Source: Sphingobacterium prati
Lineage (GTDB): Bacteria; Bacteroidota; Bacteroidia; Sphingobacteriales; Sphingobacteriaceae
NCBI RefSeq assembly: GCF_013167215.1
Contig: NZ_JABJWY010000033.1
Span: 1 to 64,000, forward strand
Direction: 5' to 3'
DNA: 64,000 nt
Made by a program: the position numbers and the translations under genes. The notes beneath the pieces were generated by a model. It was not told the origin of the DNA, searched no databases, and was given only the letters and a program-made list of their open reading frames with translations. Position 1 is the stretch's first letter; each line of letters starts with the position of its first letter. Of this stretch, positions 9,487 through 18,419 are shown piece after piece.

Positions 9487-9601
9487 GAAAACGTTGTGAT
9501 GAATCAAAGGAAAATAACACCCCAACATTCTACCATGAAGAACAAAAAAGCTCAAGGTAAAAAGTGATGAGCTGATTGAAATTAGTATGTGATGGATTTC
9601 A

Positions 9602-10636
9602 TCATCGTTTAAAGAGCCTCATTACACGTGGCTCTACCCACTCGCTCAAGATATAGGCAACAGCAAGCATTGACAGTGTAACTGCAGAAACAAGTACATA
9701 TTTATTTAAATAGCCATGAAGTTGATTGAAAACGATGAATCCGATATGCTGATGAATGAGGTATAAAGGATAGGTCAGCATCCCAATTTTAATAAATTTG
9801 GGCGAGTTGAGGCATTGTAGCTTTTTGCAGGAAACAAGCAACATGAGGATATAAAATACAACGATGGTACCCCCAATAATATAGGGTGAAAAATCGCTAT
9901 GAAAGGTCCTTGCCAACCAATGAATCCGGCCAATTGCCCCATCAATGGATAAATAGAGGCACCAAGGCAATAAAATCAAATGCTTTAACGCAGGTCCATG
10001 AATAAAAATTTGGCAAAACACCATTCCTGCGATAAAATAAGCACTCCAATCCAGAATAAAAAAGTGATGGATGGTATCATAGCTTGTTGAGGGGCCAACA
10101 AACAGACGCAAGCTCGACAAAAGTAGCCAAAAGTAGATCAGATAGTCTAGACTGAATTGTTTGAATCGGTTTATAATAAGAAATACCGCAATAATAAGAT
10201 AAAATTTTAATTCAACATAGAGAGACCAATAGGCACCGTCAATATTCCCATGACCGAGGAACTCCTGCATCATGGTCAAGTTGGCTAAGAGCTGCTCGAA
10301 GCTGACAAGATAACGTGGTGCTCCAAAAAAATAAGTTACCACAAACGTGATAACTAAACAGGTCCAATACATTGGATACAGTCTTTTAAACCGAGAATAG
10401 CAAAATTTGGGCAGTGAGCGATGTTTTATGGAAAAGGCGATCACAAAACCGCTGATAATAAAAAAGAGGTCTACGCCAAGATAGCCATATTTGAAATATT
10501 CGCCAATTTCATCAAAACGTAAAAGCGACATATTACCCGCTTTGTACCCCCGATACAAATAATGGTAGAGCAATACAGCCGATGCCGCTATAAAGCGAAA
10601 CAGATCGATTTGATAGATTCTTTTTGTCTGGGACAT
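9602..10636 (-). CDS. acyltransferase family 3 membrane protein (OafA-like)
   Basis: Protein of 344 residues with about ten hydrophobic segments. The N-terminus has the family signature: RIYQIDLFRFIAASAVLLYH with the likely catalytic His, then GYLGVDLFFIISGFVIAFS. These proteins transfer acyl groups, often acetyl, to sugars of surface polysaccharides or other exported acceptors at the inner membrane. It stands alone, divergent from the fibre locus that starts at 10847; a link with that locus or with the rhamnose genes is possible but not shown. Confidence 0.9.
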   Translation of the reverse strand: MSQTKRIYQIDLFRFIAASAVLLYHYLYRGYKAGNMSLLRFDEIGEYFKYGYLGVDLFFIISGFVIAFSIKHRSLPKFCYSRFKRLYPMYWTCLVITFVVTYFFGAPRYLVSFEQLLANLTMMQEFLGHGNIDGAYWSLYVELKFYLIIAVFLIINRFKQFSLDYLIYFWLLLSSLRLFVGPSTSYDTIHHFFILDWSAYFIAGMVFCQIFIHGPALKHLILLPWCLYLSIDGAIGRIHWLARTFHSDFSPYIIGGTIVVFYILMLLVSCKKLQCLNSPKFIKIGMLTYPLYLIHQHIGFIVFNQLHGYLNKYVLVSAVTLSMLAVAYILSEWVEPRVMRLFKR

Positions 10637-10643
10637 TTGAGCG

Positions 10644-10651
10644 CAAATATA
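10644..10651 (-). promoter_or_regulatory. -7 promoter box very close to the acyltransferase start
   Basis: On the minus strand TATATTTG matches TAnnTTTG exactly. It ends only 7 bases before the ATG at 10636, so transcription would start at or almost at the start codon. There is no clear TTTG at the -33 position. Confidence 0.4.
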
Positions 10652-10787
10652 GGCTGTTTCATTTACAGTTTCAGGTAAAGTCGTAAGAATGCTTTAAATG
10701 CTATCGTCTTCATGGCGAAATTGCTGCTAGGTTTGAAACCTAAAATATCCATCGAATTTATAACATCATTATGTGACTGTTACCCTA

Positions 10788-10818
10788 TTGCCAATCAACA
10801 CCAACCTTGCTAAATTTA
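10788..10818 (+). promoter_or_regulatory. probable promoter of the fibre subunit gene
   Basis: TTG (10788-10790) is followed after 20 bases by TAAATTTA (10811-10818), a 7/8 match to TAnnTTTG. It lies 28 bases before the start codon at 10847. Confidence 0.45.
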
Positions 10819-10846
10819 TGTTATACTAGTAAAAAACGAGGAAATT

Positions 10847-11365
10847 ATGAGAAAGAACCTACTAATAGTCTTCATTGCCATCGCCGCCATATGCTTTGGT
10901 CATCACACGAAAGCTCAGACGGCTACTTCAGCTCCGGTCACTGTCAACATCAATTTGACAGACGCCATCTCGATAACGCTGGGGGCAACTCCAACTGTTG
11001 ATTTTGTCTACGATGACGCTGCCGATTATGCTGCTTCTAAAACTGTCACAAAAGCGAGCCATTTCACAGTGGTCAGCAATAGGGCTTACGATATCACAGT
11101 CGCTGCGACCGCGGCATTTGCACCTGCCGGAGGTCCTGCGTTAAGCATCGTTACTGTCAATGTGGACCCTACAACTGCCAATGGCGGAACTTTGGTGGCT
11201 AATGTCCCGCTAAGTACCACGGCTGCTGCTTTGGTCAACGGCGCGACAGCCTCTACTGGAGCGGTATATAATGTTGATTACACTATTCCGGATGCTGCGC
11301 CATTATTGGACCTTCCGGCCGCCGCTTATAGCACGACCGTTACATATACAGCAACACAGTTATAA
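10847..11365 (+). CDS. secreted Ala/Thr-rich protein, probable fibre subunit
   Basis: Protein of 172 residues with a signal peptide (1-24, HHTKAQ). The mature chain is almost all short beta-forming segments rich in Ala, Thr and Val with no Cys, a composition seen in pilin-like subunits and in the DUF4402-type exported proteins (VNINLTDAISITLGA). Residues about 30-172 resemble the last 140 residues of the protein encoded at 12166-13569: both have an ADY segment, an H-h-x-[IV]-S-x-(3,6)-Y stretch, an LSTTA block and an end built on AAxYSxTVxYT or AGTYSATIVFS. The next two genes encode a PapD-like chaperone and that adhesin-like protein, so I infer it is the repeated subunit of a surface fibre. 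Confidence 0.65.
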   Translation: MRKNLLIVFIAIAAICFGHHTKAQTATSAPVTVNINLTDAISITLGATPTVDFVYDDAADYAASKTVTKASHFTVVSNRAYDITVAATAAFAPAGGPALSIVTVNVDPTTANGGTLVANVPLSTTAAALVNGATASTGAVYNVDYTIPDAAPLLDLPAAAYSTTVTYTATQL

Positions 11366-11381
11366 GATCCGATCAAAAATA

Positions 11382-12191
11382 TTGTCATTGGTGAGATATT
11401 ATCTAGCGATACTATTTACTTACATATGCAATACCCTAGCCATAGGTCAGGGTATTGCAGTTTCCCCTTCGCGCATATTTTTTACAGGTGCAGCAGGACA
11501 GACAACTAGTCAGGCGATCACATTCAGCAATACCTCGGCCAACGAATTTTATTTTGTAGCAAATATCAAAGATTGGGATCGTGATTCATTGGGGTTAAAA
11601 CGGTACTATCCAACAGCTAATAAGCCCACGTCCAATGCTTCCTGGCTTTCCCTCTCGGATAATACTGTACGTTTAGCCCCAGGAGAAACCAAAAGCATTA
11701 ATCTTACGATGACAGTTCCCCGCAGCGAACCAAGTCAATTGACCAATAGCATGTTATTTTTTACGCAAGTCAAGGAACAGAAAAAAGATCTCGCGCAGGG
11801 TCTGAACGTGAACGTATTGCTTGAGGTCGGCATCCAAATTTACCATACTCCGACCGGTTTAAGACCGGGCGATCTAGAATTTCTAGCATTTGAGGATAGG
11901 GGGATTATTAAAAACACGAATGGAATCGCTGTTCGTCGCATGGATGTAAAAGTCAAAAATACGGGCCAGATAAATAAAGATGCGTATGTCCGTTTTGAGT
12001 TGACCAATACCCAAACAGGAGAAGAAATACCAATTAAAGCTATTGCAATCGCGATGCTTCCCGAAGCCGAGCAATGGGTGCAGGTCGATCTCCCAGAGAA
12101 ACTCTCCCCCGCTCCTTACCTCGCGGTTGCTATACTCGATGCCGGCAGCCAATATGATTTAAAAATTGCAGAGAAAGAGATTAAATATTAA
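11382..12191 (+). CDS. PapD-like periplasmic chaperone
   Basis: Protein of about 269 residues. I place the start at the TTG at 11382, because from there the sequence SLVRYYLAILFTYICNTLA forms a good signal peptide just after the upstream stop at 11365. The only in-frame ATG upstream (11271) would overlap the subunit gene by 95 bases and add a non-hydrophobic extension. The mature part begins IAVSPSRIFFTGAAGQTTSQ and continues as an Ig-like domain (ITFSNTSANEFYFVANI), then ETKSINLTMTVPRSEPSQ and a second beta domain (MDVKVKNTGQINKDAYVRF). This two-domain layout fits fimbrial chaperones that hold subunits in the periplasm. Sequence similarity is weak, so the call leans on its neighbours. Confidence 0.65.
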   Translation: MSLVRYYLAILFTYICNTLAIGQGIAVSPSRIFFTGAAGQTTSQAITFSNTSANEFYFVANIKDWDRDSLGLKRYYPTANKPTSNASWLSLSDNTVRLAPGETKSINLTMTVPRSEPSQLTNSMLFFTQVKEQKKDLAQGLNVNVLLEVGIQIYHTPTGLRPGDLEFLAFEDRGIIKNTNGIAVRRMDVKVKNTGQINKDAYVRFELTNTQTGEEIPIKAIAIAMLPEAEQWVQVDLPEKLSPAPYLAVAILDAGSQYDLKIAEKEIKY

Positions 12192-13569
12192 CTTGGCAAT
12201 CCTATCGCTTGGCCTAGGTCTATGTGTTGATAATGCAGTGGCCCAGGTTATCATTTCGTTGCCTCAAGCAAATATTCAAAGTAGGGCCGACTACAACCAA
12301 ATCTTTAATGTTGGCCAGTATACCAGCGTACTTACCTTATTGCCAACGTTTCGGGTTAAGGCCAATACCACGAGTTTTAGCAGCACCACAGGGGTCAGTG
12401 TCCCGCTCAGCATCGCTCATATTAAACTGAATTCAATTGGTAGTCTATCCTTACTCGGGACTAGCAGTGAAGTCACCCTATCGGTTAACAACGGAAATTT
12501 ATATAGCTCGCTGGCGACGGTCTCTTCCGGAGCCATTACGGCCAACGTCCGTTTATCTTCCGGGAGCCAAACCTGGATTGCAGGAACTTATGATAGCAAT
12601 CTGAGCTTTTCCACACAGGGTGTGTTGGCCGGTTCCATTACACCAACGACACTGCCTTTTAGCATTAGTGTTCCCGGGTTTATCAGTCCTCCAGCTCAGG
12701 TAGGTACGACAAGTATTCTGGTCAACAACCTAAGCTTTTATCGCTCTGTTAATGGCATCAGCACGGCGAAAGTAATTCCTTTGACAACGACGGTACCCTA
12801 TATTCCCAGTTTAAAGACTACAAACACACAGTTTAGCTTCAACACAACTTTACCCTACAACACCTTGCCTACCGCTCCAGTTTCGGCGGTAAACGCTACA
12901 TTAACAGGCATATCCACTGCTACCAATATCGCTTTATCTACGACCGACCAAGCAATGACCAATACGACGGGGATTGCAGTACCTTCCAATAATACGCAAT
13001 CGCTAACAGCGAGCTACAGTATCAGTGCCAGCCAGTTGAAAACGAGCTTTATCCAAGCCGGCACCTATTCCGTCCCATTGGCTCACACCTGGAGTAAGTT
13101 GGCTACCGCATATCCCACAGGCACACTACAGGCACAAAGCAGTGGAAACCTTGAAATTGTCGTGAGTGATCTAGCCGAATTGGTTGCCAGCCAACAGGCC
13201 GTCAGCCTGGATTTCGGTACCACCGCCGATTATAAAAATGGCGTAAGCAAAGATATGCCTACTCACCTTCGTATCAGTAAGACAACACCCTATAATCTTT
13301 ATGTACGTGCTTCCACCGCCTCCTTTATATCAGGTACAAACAGTATTCCCCTGAATGCGCTTCGTATTGGTCCCATGGCTAATCAGACAGGCATGAATAC
13401 CATCACACTTTCCACAACTGCACAGCAGCTTATCCAAAGTGCGGATCCAGTAATCGACCGCAACCTCAATATACGTTACAGTATACCTGCGTCTGAGACC
13501 AGCAAACTTCTCAACAAGCCCGCAGGTACTTATTCTGCAACTATCGTCTTTAGCTTTGTAGCCCCCTAA
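12166..13569 (+). CDS. secreted two-part protein, probable tip adhesin of the fibre
   Basis: Protein of 467 residues. The TTG at 12166 is chosen as start because it gives a complete signal peptide, MQRKRLNINLAILSLGLG, ending VAQ near residue 27; it overlaps the chaperone gene by 26 bases. Residues about 28-320 are Ser/Thr/Asn-rich beta sequence with two internal sections of similar style. Residues about 330-467 resemble the 172-residue subunit (LDFGTTADYKNGVSKDMPTH, LSTTAQQLI, PAGTYSATIVFSF). A binding region followed by a subunit-like domain is the plan of tip adhesins in chaperone/usher pili. The function is inferred. The gene ends convergent with the barrel gene, their stop codons overlapping. 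Confidence 0.6.
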   Translation: MQRKRLNINLAILSLGLGLCVDNAVAQVIISLPQANIQSRADYNQIFNVGQYTSVLTLLPTFRVKANTTSFSSTTGVSVPLSIAHIKLNSIGSLSLLGTSSEVTLSVNNGNLYSSLATVSSGAITANVRLSSGSQTWIAGTYDSNLSFSTQGVLAGSITPTTLPFSISVPGFISPPAQVGTTSILVNNLSFYRSVNGISTAKVIPLTTTVPYIPSLKTTNTQFSFNTTLPYNTLPTAPVSAVNATLTGISTATNIALSTTDQAMTNTTGIAVPSNNTQSLTASYSISASQLKTSFIQAGTYSVPLAHTWSKLATAYPTGTLQAQSSGNLEIVVSDLAELVASQQAVSLDFGTTADYKNGVSKDMPTHLRISKTTPYNLYVRASTASFISGTNSIPLNALRIGPMANQTGMNTITLSTTAQQLIQSADPVIDRNLNIRYSIPASETSKLLNKPAGTYSATIVFSFVAP

Positions 13570-16397
13570 AATCGCTTGATCCCAATCTTACGGCGTTCGT
13601 CCCTGTATCTAAAATGAGGAATTTCAGTTGTCTCACCTTCTTTCACTTCAATCTCACAACTTGGGTTTTCGATTGAAAATGACATTCCTTCAGTAACAAC
13701 AGCAAGCTTGTAGTGCCCGGTTGGCAGATAAATCACATAATTTCCGTCTTCATTCGTTAATGTGCTGTATTCTTTACCTTGTAGGTCCCTTGCAATAATA
13801 CGTATACCGCCAAGCTGAGGTGTTGTTTCCAGGTATTTATTTGTCACTGATTTTATGCGACCTTTTAAGGAACGGGTTATGATCAGTGGAATTTCCAGGG
13901 ACTGATTCTTTGTCAGTACGACACTGATCGTGCCGCGAGAGACCCAGCCCCGGTTGTTTTCTACCTGAATACTATACGGTCCGGGATCCATATCAACAAA
14001 CTTTACTCTTCCCCTGTCATCCGTCACCGCCGCCTCCTTTCCTATCTTAACCAATACCGATCTAGCCGGGGATTCATCGTTGTCCCGTACCCCATTGCTG
14101 TTGCGGTCTTCAAAAAAGAGCAATTGCAGCTTATGTCCCCGTCGACCTCCCCTACGCCCAAAGTTCTTTTCTATACCCAGCCGCAACTGCCTATTATTAA
14201 AAGCATAACTGGACGTCATATTTTGGTTAAGTTGAGGATCTGTTACCATAGCAAATACTAAATCTCCCCTAATCAATGTATAATAAAGATCAGCAGTAAG
14301 ATTCCAGCCATTTTTCATTTGCCAACGTGCATTGCCTGTAACAGAAAAGTTATTGCTGCGCGAGAACCCGTAATAACTATACATGGTCGCAATCTGAACC
14401 TGCAGCCTGTTTTCAACCAGATTGAGCTGTGAGCTCGGTCCGAAGGAATATATCCTGTATTTGCCATTACCTGATGACGCCAATAAATCACTCAAGTAAA
14501 ATGGATTGACCTGAATAAACGTATTAAAACCAACCCAGCGGTTGTTATAATTGCCTGTTATACGTAGCGAGTGAAAAGGAGCAATTGGTCTGTTTGATGT
14601 ATTTCTATACGTATAACCGTAATCGGTCTGTATTGAAAAACGATGTGCAGCTGTAAAAAAATTCAGATCACCAACCATTCTAATGGAGCTTGACTTCCAG
14701 TTCACCTGCGAGTCCGAGAGTCCGAACCAATCCTGATAGGTACCCCGTTGTTCCATAAAATAGGGCCGAAGATCAAGCTGCAATTTTTCTTTTCCCGTAT
14801 GGTAGCCAAACTCATAGATCTGAATACGGTTGGCATTATTAAAATAGTAATCCCGATCACCAGGTAGATATTTTGGATCATTATCCATATAACTTGCCCG
14901 GACGGATATACTTTTATTATTTTTCAACAATTTACTGATGCGTGTATCCGATTGTATCAATCCCCGACGTAAGCCCACGTAATATGGCGTACTATAATAG
15001 TTGATGCTGCTTATCTGATAGCGGTCATCGGCATAGTTATAGTTAAATCCTAACGCGCCAGCCATTTTTGCTGTCCCCTTTTGGAGTCGTTCCACACTGT
15101 ATCCGCCCTCTATCCAAAGTTGTTGTTTGGGCCCGAGCTTCATAAATCCCTTACCGCTGATCAGGTCACTGTTCACAGCACGGTAGTCACTGTTCGTATG
15201 GAGGTAGCTTAAGCTACTTTCCTGGGGCAGATCCGAACGAAAGGTATATTTGGCGCCGATGATTTTCCCGCGGCTAAGCAAACTATTCATCTGGTTGATA
15301 AGCATATAACTATTTTCAACAGCATAAAGACTGATCGATCGTTCCTTATCCAATTTATAGCTTGCTTTTGCTCCGCGGCCGTTGATCGGCTGATCCAGAT
15401 TTTCATAGATATTACCGATTTTGACTCCCCAGTCCTTCGCCTGATAATCTATGTACGTATCGTACACATTCAAAGCCTTTTGTTTTTGATAGTAATCCGT
15501 ATTCAAGCGATAATTCAGCCTACGTCCTTTGGCCAGATCCATTTCGCCAAATGCCTGAGCCTGATAGATGGACATATCTTGTCCCATATTGAGGTAGCGC
15601 AAAGCAAGCAGATTATTGTAGGGAAGATTCTGTAGATCCAAGTCAGCTCCAAAACGCTTTACACTACCTACCGTCATCATACGGACCCTATTATTGGCCA
15701 CGACCTTTCCGCCAGCTTCAATAGCTTGTAAAATTAAATCTACGTCTATCGCTGTTTTTTTTGAACGCATCGTTGCCGTGAAAGACAAGAGCGATTGTCC
15801 ACCTGCCGCCAACGTTACAGGCAAAGTTTCCCCCCTTATTTCCAACTCGCCCGGCAAATTTGGGAAACGCACCTGAATGGTAAGCGGCACCAAACCAATA
15901 TTGACTGCCCGCACCAGAAATTGTACCTGTCCCGTTGATTGATCAATGTAATACTCAGGCAGTTCGGTTTGCAAAAGTAAGGACTGCTCCTCATTTAGCC
16001 GCGTAGAGAAGGATTGTGGGGGCTGTATCTTTACAGTTGGATCGTCTGATTGAAACTCAATCGTAAATATCTGGTTACCTTTGACAATTGTACGACGATC
16101 GGCCATATATTTTAATGGAAAGCTTTTGGTTTCCTTAGCCATTAACGTAATCGATTGTGGTAATTTTATCAAGCCCAGCAGCGCAGGCGTATTATTAGCC
16201 CTCGGCTTTAGTTCAATTGTTTTATCGCTGTGATTTGTGATAACCAATTTATTAGCAAACGTTTTGGAAACAGCAATTGAGATTGTGTCGCGATCAAATT
16301 TAAAGGCAATATCGTACTGTTGCTGACTTTTCGCTTCGGATAACAAAACAGCAAAATAAAAAAGAAACAGGAAAATCCAGCGGCTTCTTATTGGCAT
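13566..16397 (-). CDS. outer-membrane barrel, probable usher-like protein
   Basis: Protein of 943 residues with a signal peptide (1-24). Residues about 25-240 are Ig-like beta domains (LVITNHSDKTIELKPR, LLSFTATMRSKKTAIDV). Residues about 250-740 show the alternating aromatic/polar pattern of a large beta-barrel (YRLNTDYYQKQKALNVYDTY, GLRRGLIQSDTRISK). The end holds two small beta domains: LLFFEDRNSNGVRDNDESP, a calcium-binding-like loop also common in the C-terminus of alternative-class ushers, then a carboxypeptidase-regulatory-like domain (ITRSLKGRIKS, TNEDGNYVIYLPTGHYKL). With a chaperone and subunits encoded opposite, it is best read as the export channel of the fibre. No classical usher plug could be recognised. 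Confidence 0.6.
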   Translation of the reverse strand: MPIRSRWIFLFLFYFAVLLSEAKSQQQYDIAFKFDRDTISIAVSKTFANKLVITNHSDKTIELKPRANNTPALLGLIKLPQSITLMAKETKSFPLKYMADRRTIVKGNQIFTIEFQSDDPTVKIQPPQSFSTRLNEEQSLLLQTELPEYYIDQSTGQVQFLVRAVNIGLVPLTIQVRFPNLPGELEIRGETLPVTLAAGGQSLLSFTATMRSKKTAIDVDLILQAIEAGGKVVANNRVRMMTVGSVKRFGADLDLQNLPYNNLLALRYLNMGQDMSIYQAQAFGEMDLAKGRRLNYRLNTDYYQKQKALNVYDTYIDYQAKDWGVKIGNIYENLDQPINGRGAKASYKLDKERSISLYAVENSYMLINQMNSLLSRGKIIGAKYTFRSDLPQESSLSYLHTNSDYRAVNSDLISGKGFMKLGPKQQLWIEGGYSVERLQKGTAKMAGALGFNYNYADDRYQISSINYYSTPYYVGLRRGLIQSDTRISKLLKNNKSISVRASYMDNDPKYLPGDRDYYFNNANRIQIYEFGYHTGKEKLQLDLRPYFMEQRGTYQDWFGLSDSQVNWKSSSIRMVGDLNFFTAAHRFSIQTDYGYTYRNTSNRPIAPFHSLRITGNYNNRWVGFNTFIQVNPFYLSDLLASSGNGKYRIYSFGPSSQLNLVENRLQVQIATMYSYYGFSRSNNFSVTGNARWQMKNGWNLTADLYYTLIRGDLVFAMVTDPQLNQNMTSSYAFNNRQLRLGIEKNFGRRGGRRGHKLQLLFFEDRNSNGVRDNDESPARSVLVKIGKEAAVTDDRGRVKFVDMDPGPYSIQVENNRGWVSRGTISVVLTKNQSLEIPLIITRSLKGRIKSVTNKYLETTPQLGGIRIIARDLQGKEYSTLTNEDGNYVIYLPTGHYKLAVVTEGMSFSIENPSCEIEVKEGETTEIPHFRYRDERRKIGIKRF

Positions 16398-16446
16398 ATC
16401 ATACGATTCAACTATCCATAAAAATCAGGCTTAATTCCGTGAGATA

Positions 16447-16480
16447 AAAATATACATCGTCACATTTTCATGTAACAAAA
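16447..16480 (-). promoter_or_regulatory. promoter of the usher-like gene
   Basis: On the minus strand TTTTG (16480-16476) is followed after 21 bases by TATATTTT (16454-16447), 7/8 to TAnnTTTG. It lies 50 bases before the ATG at 16397, so this gene can be transcribed apart from the LuxR-type gene upstream. Confidence 0.6.
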
Positions 16481-16482
16481 TG

Positions 16483-17085
16483 TTAAGCAGTCAGTTGTGC
16501 AATCAGCTCCCCTTTGCTATTGATTTGAAGCTTTCGATAGATACGTTTTATGTAAATACGTACCGTATCCAATGAAATGGTATATTTTTGAGCAATCATT
16601 TTATAGCTCAATCCTTCTATAATTCCGTTTGCTACCTGAAGCTCCCGAGCAGTGAGCATATCCACGTATTTTTTTGAACTGAAGCTTTGATCAATCAGTG
16701 CTCTATTCACTCCTGGGCTCACAAAAGAGCCATCATTCAACGTAATACTGATCGCCGAAAGGAGTGAATTCATACAAGTTTGCTTTAACAAATAGCCCAC
16801 AGCACCATGTCTAAAGCAAGCACGTACAGTCTTCACATCACAGATATTGGTCAATATCACAATATCTGTATTAGGAAAAATAGTTTTTACATGTTCGACA
16901 ATTAATGGCTCCTGGTGTTCAATATCCATAATGATTACATCTGGAGCTACGGCGGCCTGGTCAATACGCTCTTTGCCCATCTCAAAAAGGACCTTAACTT
17001 TATGCATCGGCCCTTTTTCTTGAAGTACGCCTAAGGTAATCTGCCGTGCCTGTTCATTACTATCAATTATCCCTACAGTAATCAT
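16483..17085 (-). CDS. LuxR/NarL-family response regulator
   Basis: Protein of 200 residues. The receiver domain has Asp54 in DVIIMDIEHQEP as phospho-acceptor and Lys100 in GYLLKQ. The C-terminal domain is a LuxR-type helix-turn-helix (VDMLTARELQVANGIIEGLS, ISLDTVRIYIKRIYRKLQI). No kinase gene lies nearby. Its gene is directly upstream of and parallel to the usher-like gene, so it may regulate the fibre locus; this is positional inference. Confidence 0.88.
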   Translation of the reverse strand: MITVGIIDSNEQARQITLGVLQEKGPMHKVKVLFEMGKERIDQAAVAPDVIIMDIEHQEPLIVEHVKTIFPNTDIVILTNICDVKTVRACFRHGAVGYLLKQTCMNSLLSAISITLNDGSFVSPGVNRALIDQSFSSKKYVDMLTARELQVANGIIEGLSYKMIAQKYTISLDTVRIYIKRIYRKLQINSKGELIAQLTA

Positions 17086-17535
17086 GCTTGTTATTATTTC
17101 GTGTAATAATCGGTCCTACTTCACTTATAGTTAGGTTACATTTTATTTCCACCGCAATTTCAGGCTTAATCGTACCATTATTAAAAAATGACAACCTCTA
17201 TTTTATCAATCTACTTAAAGACAACTATTAAAAAACAATTGTTTTTAAAAAATAAAATTTTATCATAATTTAGTGTATTTTTTCCATAATATAGCATATA
17301 TAACCTTATTAATGAAAATCATCTAAAGCTTCAGGAGGTATGCTGTTTATAAATTGAATTAATAAAATATGATGAAGGGAATAATATTATGTGCTGTGAT
17401 TAATTACCTATTCGCAGACATGGGGTATATAAACAATGGCGTATATAAACAACAGCTTGGAGATGTTAATTATATACGCCCTGGATTTTAATAAAAAGGG
17501 TCGTTACGGTTTAGTGATTATAACGGAGAAAAATC
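17086..17535. other. AT-rich intergenic stretch with short repeats
   Basis: No gene is visible in these 450 bases between the regulator gene and rfbA. It contains a direct repeat GTATATAAACAA (17425-17436 and 17441-17452) and an 11-base perfect inverted repeat, GGCGTATATAA (17438-17448) with TTATATACGCC (17470-17480). The rest is AT-rich and featureless. The palindrome lacks a T run, so it does not look like an intrinsic terminator for rfbA. Confidence 0.5.
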
Positions 17536-18396
17536 TTATTTAACAATACGCTTCAGGTATTCACCATATCCTGACTTGCACAAAGGCTCCGCAATGGCAT
17601 CCAGCTGCTCCCGGCTGATGTATCCCATACGATAAGCCACTTCCTCGATCGCGCCGATTTTCATTCCTTGGCGTTCTTCGATAACCTGTACAAATTGAGC
17701 GGCCTGCATCAATGACTGTATCGTGCCCGTATCCAACCAGGCAGTCCCCCGATCAAAAATCCCTACTTTTAGTTTCCCTTGACTTAAATATGCCTTGTTG
17801 ATATCCGTAATCTCCAGTTCCCCCCGTGCCGAAGGTTCGATACTTTTCGCTATTCCAACGACAGCATTATCGTAAAAATAAATTCCCGGAACAGCATAGC
17901 TGGATTTTGGTTGGAGTGGTTTTTCTTCAATGGATACCACCCTTTTGCTTGCGTCAAATTCCACTACCCCATAGCGTTCGGGATCATGTACCGGATAAGC
18001 GAATACCACACCACCGTCAGGATCCGCGCAAGATTGCAGCAGTTTTGATAAGCCCGAGCCATAGAAAATATTATCGCCCAGAATAAGTGCTACTTTATCA
18101 TCAGCAATAAACTCTTCGCCCAATATAAAAGCCTGTGCTAGCCCATCCGGGCTTGGCTGCTCCTTGTATTCAAACCGACAGCCCAATTGGGAGCCGTCTC
18201 CCAACAACTTTCTAAAGTTGGGCAAATCCTGTGGAGTCGATATAATCAATATCTCGCGAATACCCGCCAACATCAGCGTAGATAGCGGATAGTATATCAT
18301 TGGTTTATCGTATACAGGCATTAATTGCTTACTCACGGCAAGCGTTAAAGGGTGTAAACGGGTTCCAGATCCTCCGGCCAATATAATTCCTTTCAT
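17536..18396 (-). CDS. rfbA: glucose-1-phosphate thymidylyltransferase
   Basis: Cytoplasmic enzyme making dTDP-glucose from dTTP and glucose 1-phosphate, the first step of dTDP-L-rhamnose synthesis. Length 286 residues, normal for RmlA. It shows the nucleotide-binding loop [11 protein letters not shown] (8-18), [17 protein letters not shown], the [14 protein letters not shown] segment, LGDNIFYG, and [14 protein letters not shown]. It is the last gene of the rfbB-C-D-A operon, 23 bases after rfbD. Confidence 0.96.
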   Translation of the reverse strand: MKGIILAGGSGTRLHPLTLAVSKQLMPVYDKPMIYYPLSTLMLAGIREILIISTPQDLPNFRKLLGDGSQLGCRFEYKEQPSPDGLAQAFILGEEFIADDKVALILGDNIFYGSGLSKLLQSCADPDGGVVFAYPVHDPERYGVVEFDASKRVVSIEEKPLQPKSSYAVPGIYFYDNAVVGIAKSIEPSARGELEITDINKAYLSQGKLKVGIFDRGTAWLDTGTIQSLMQAAQFVQVIEERQGMKIGAIEEVAYRMGYISREQLDAIAEPLCKSGYGEYLKRIVK

Positions 18397-18419
18397 TCGT
18401 ATTAAGTATTAGCGATATT

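Noticed and set aside
17438..17480. Inverted repeat as terminator of rfbA
   Set aside because: The loop is 21 bases and no T run follows on the minus strand.
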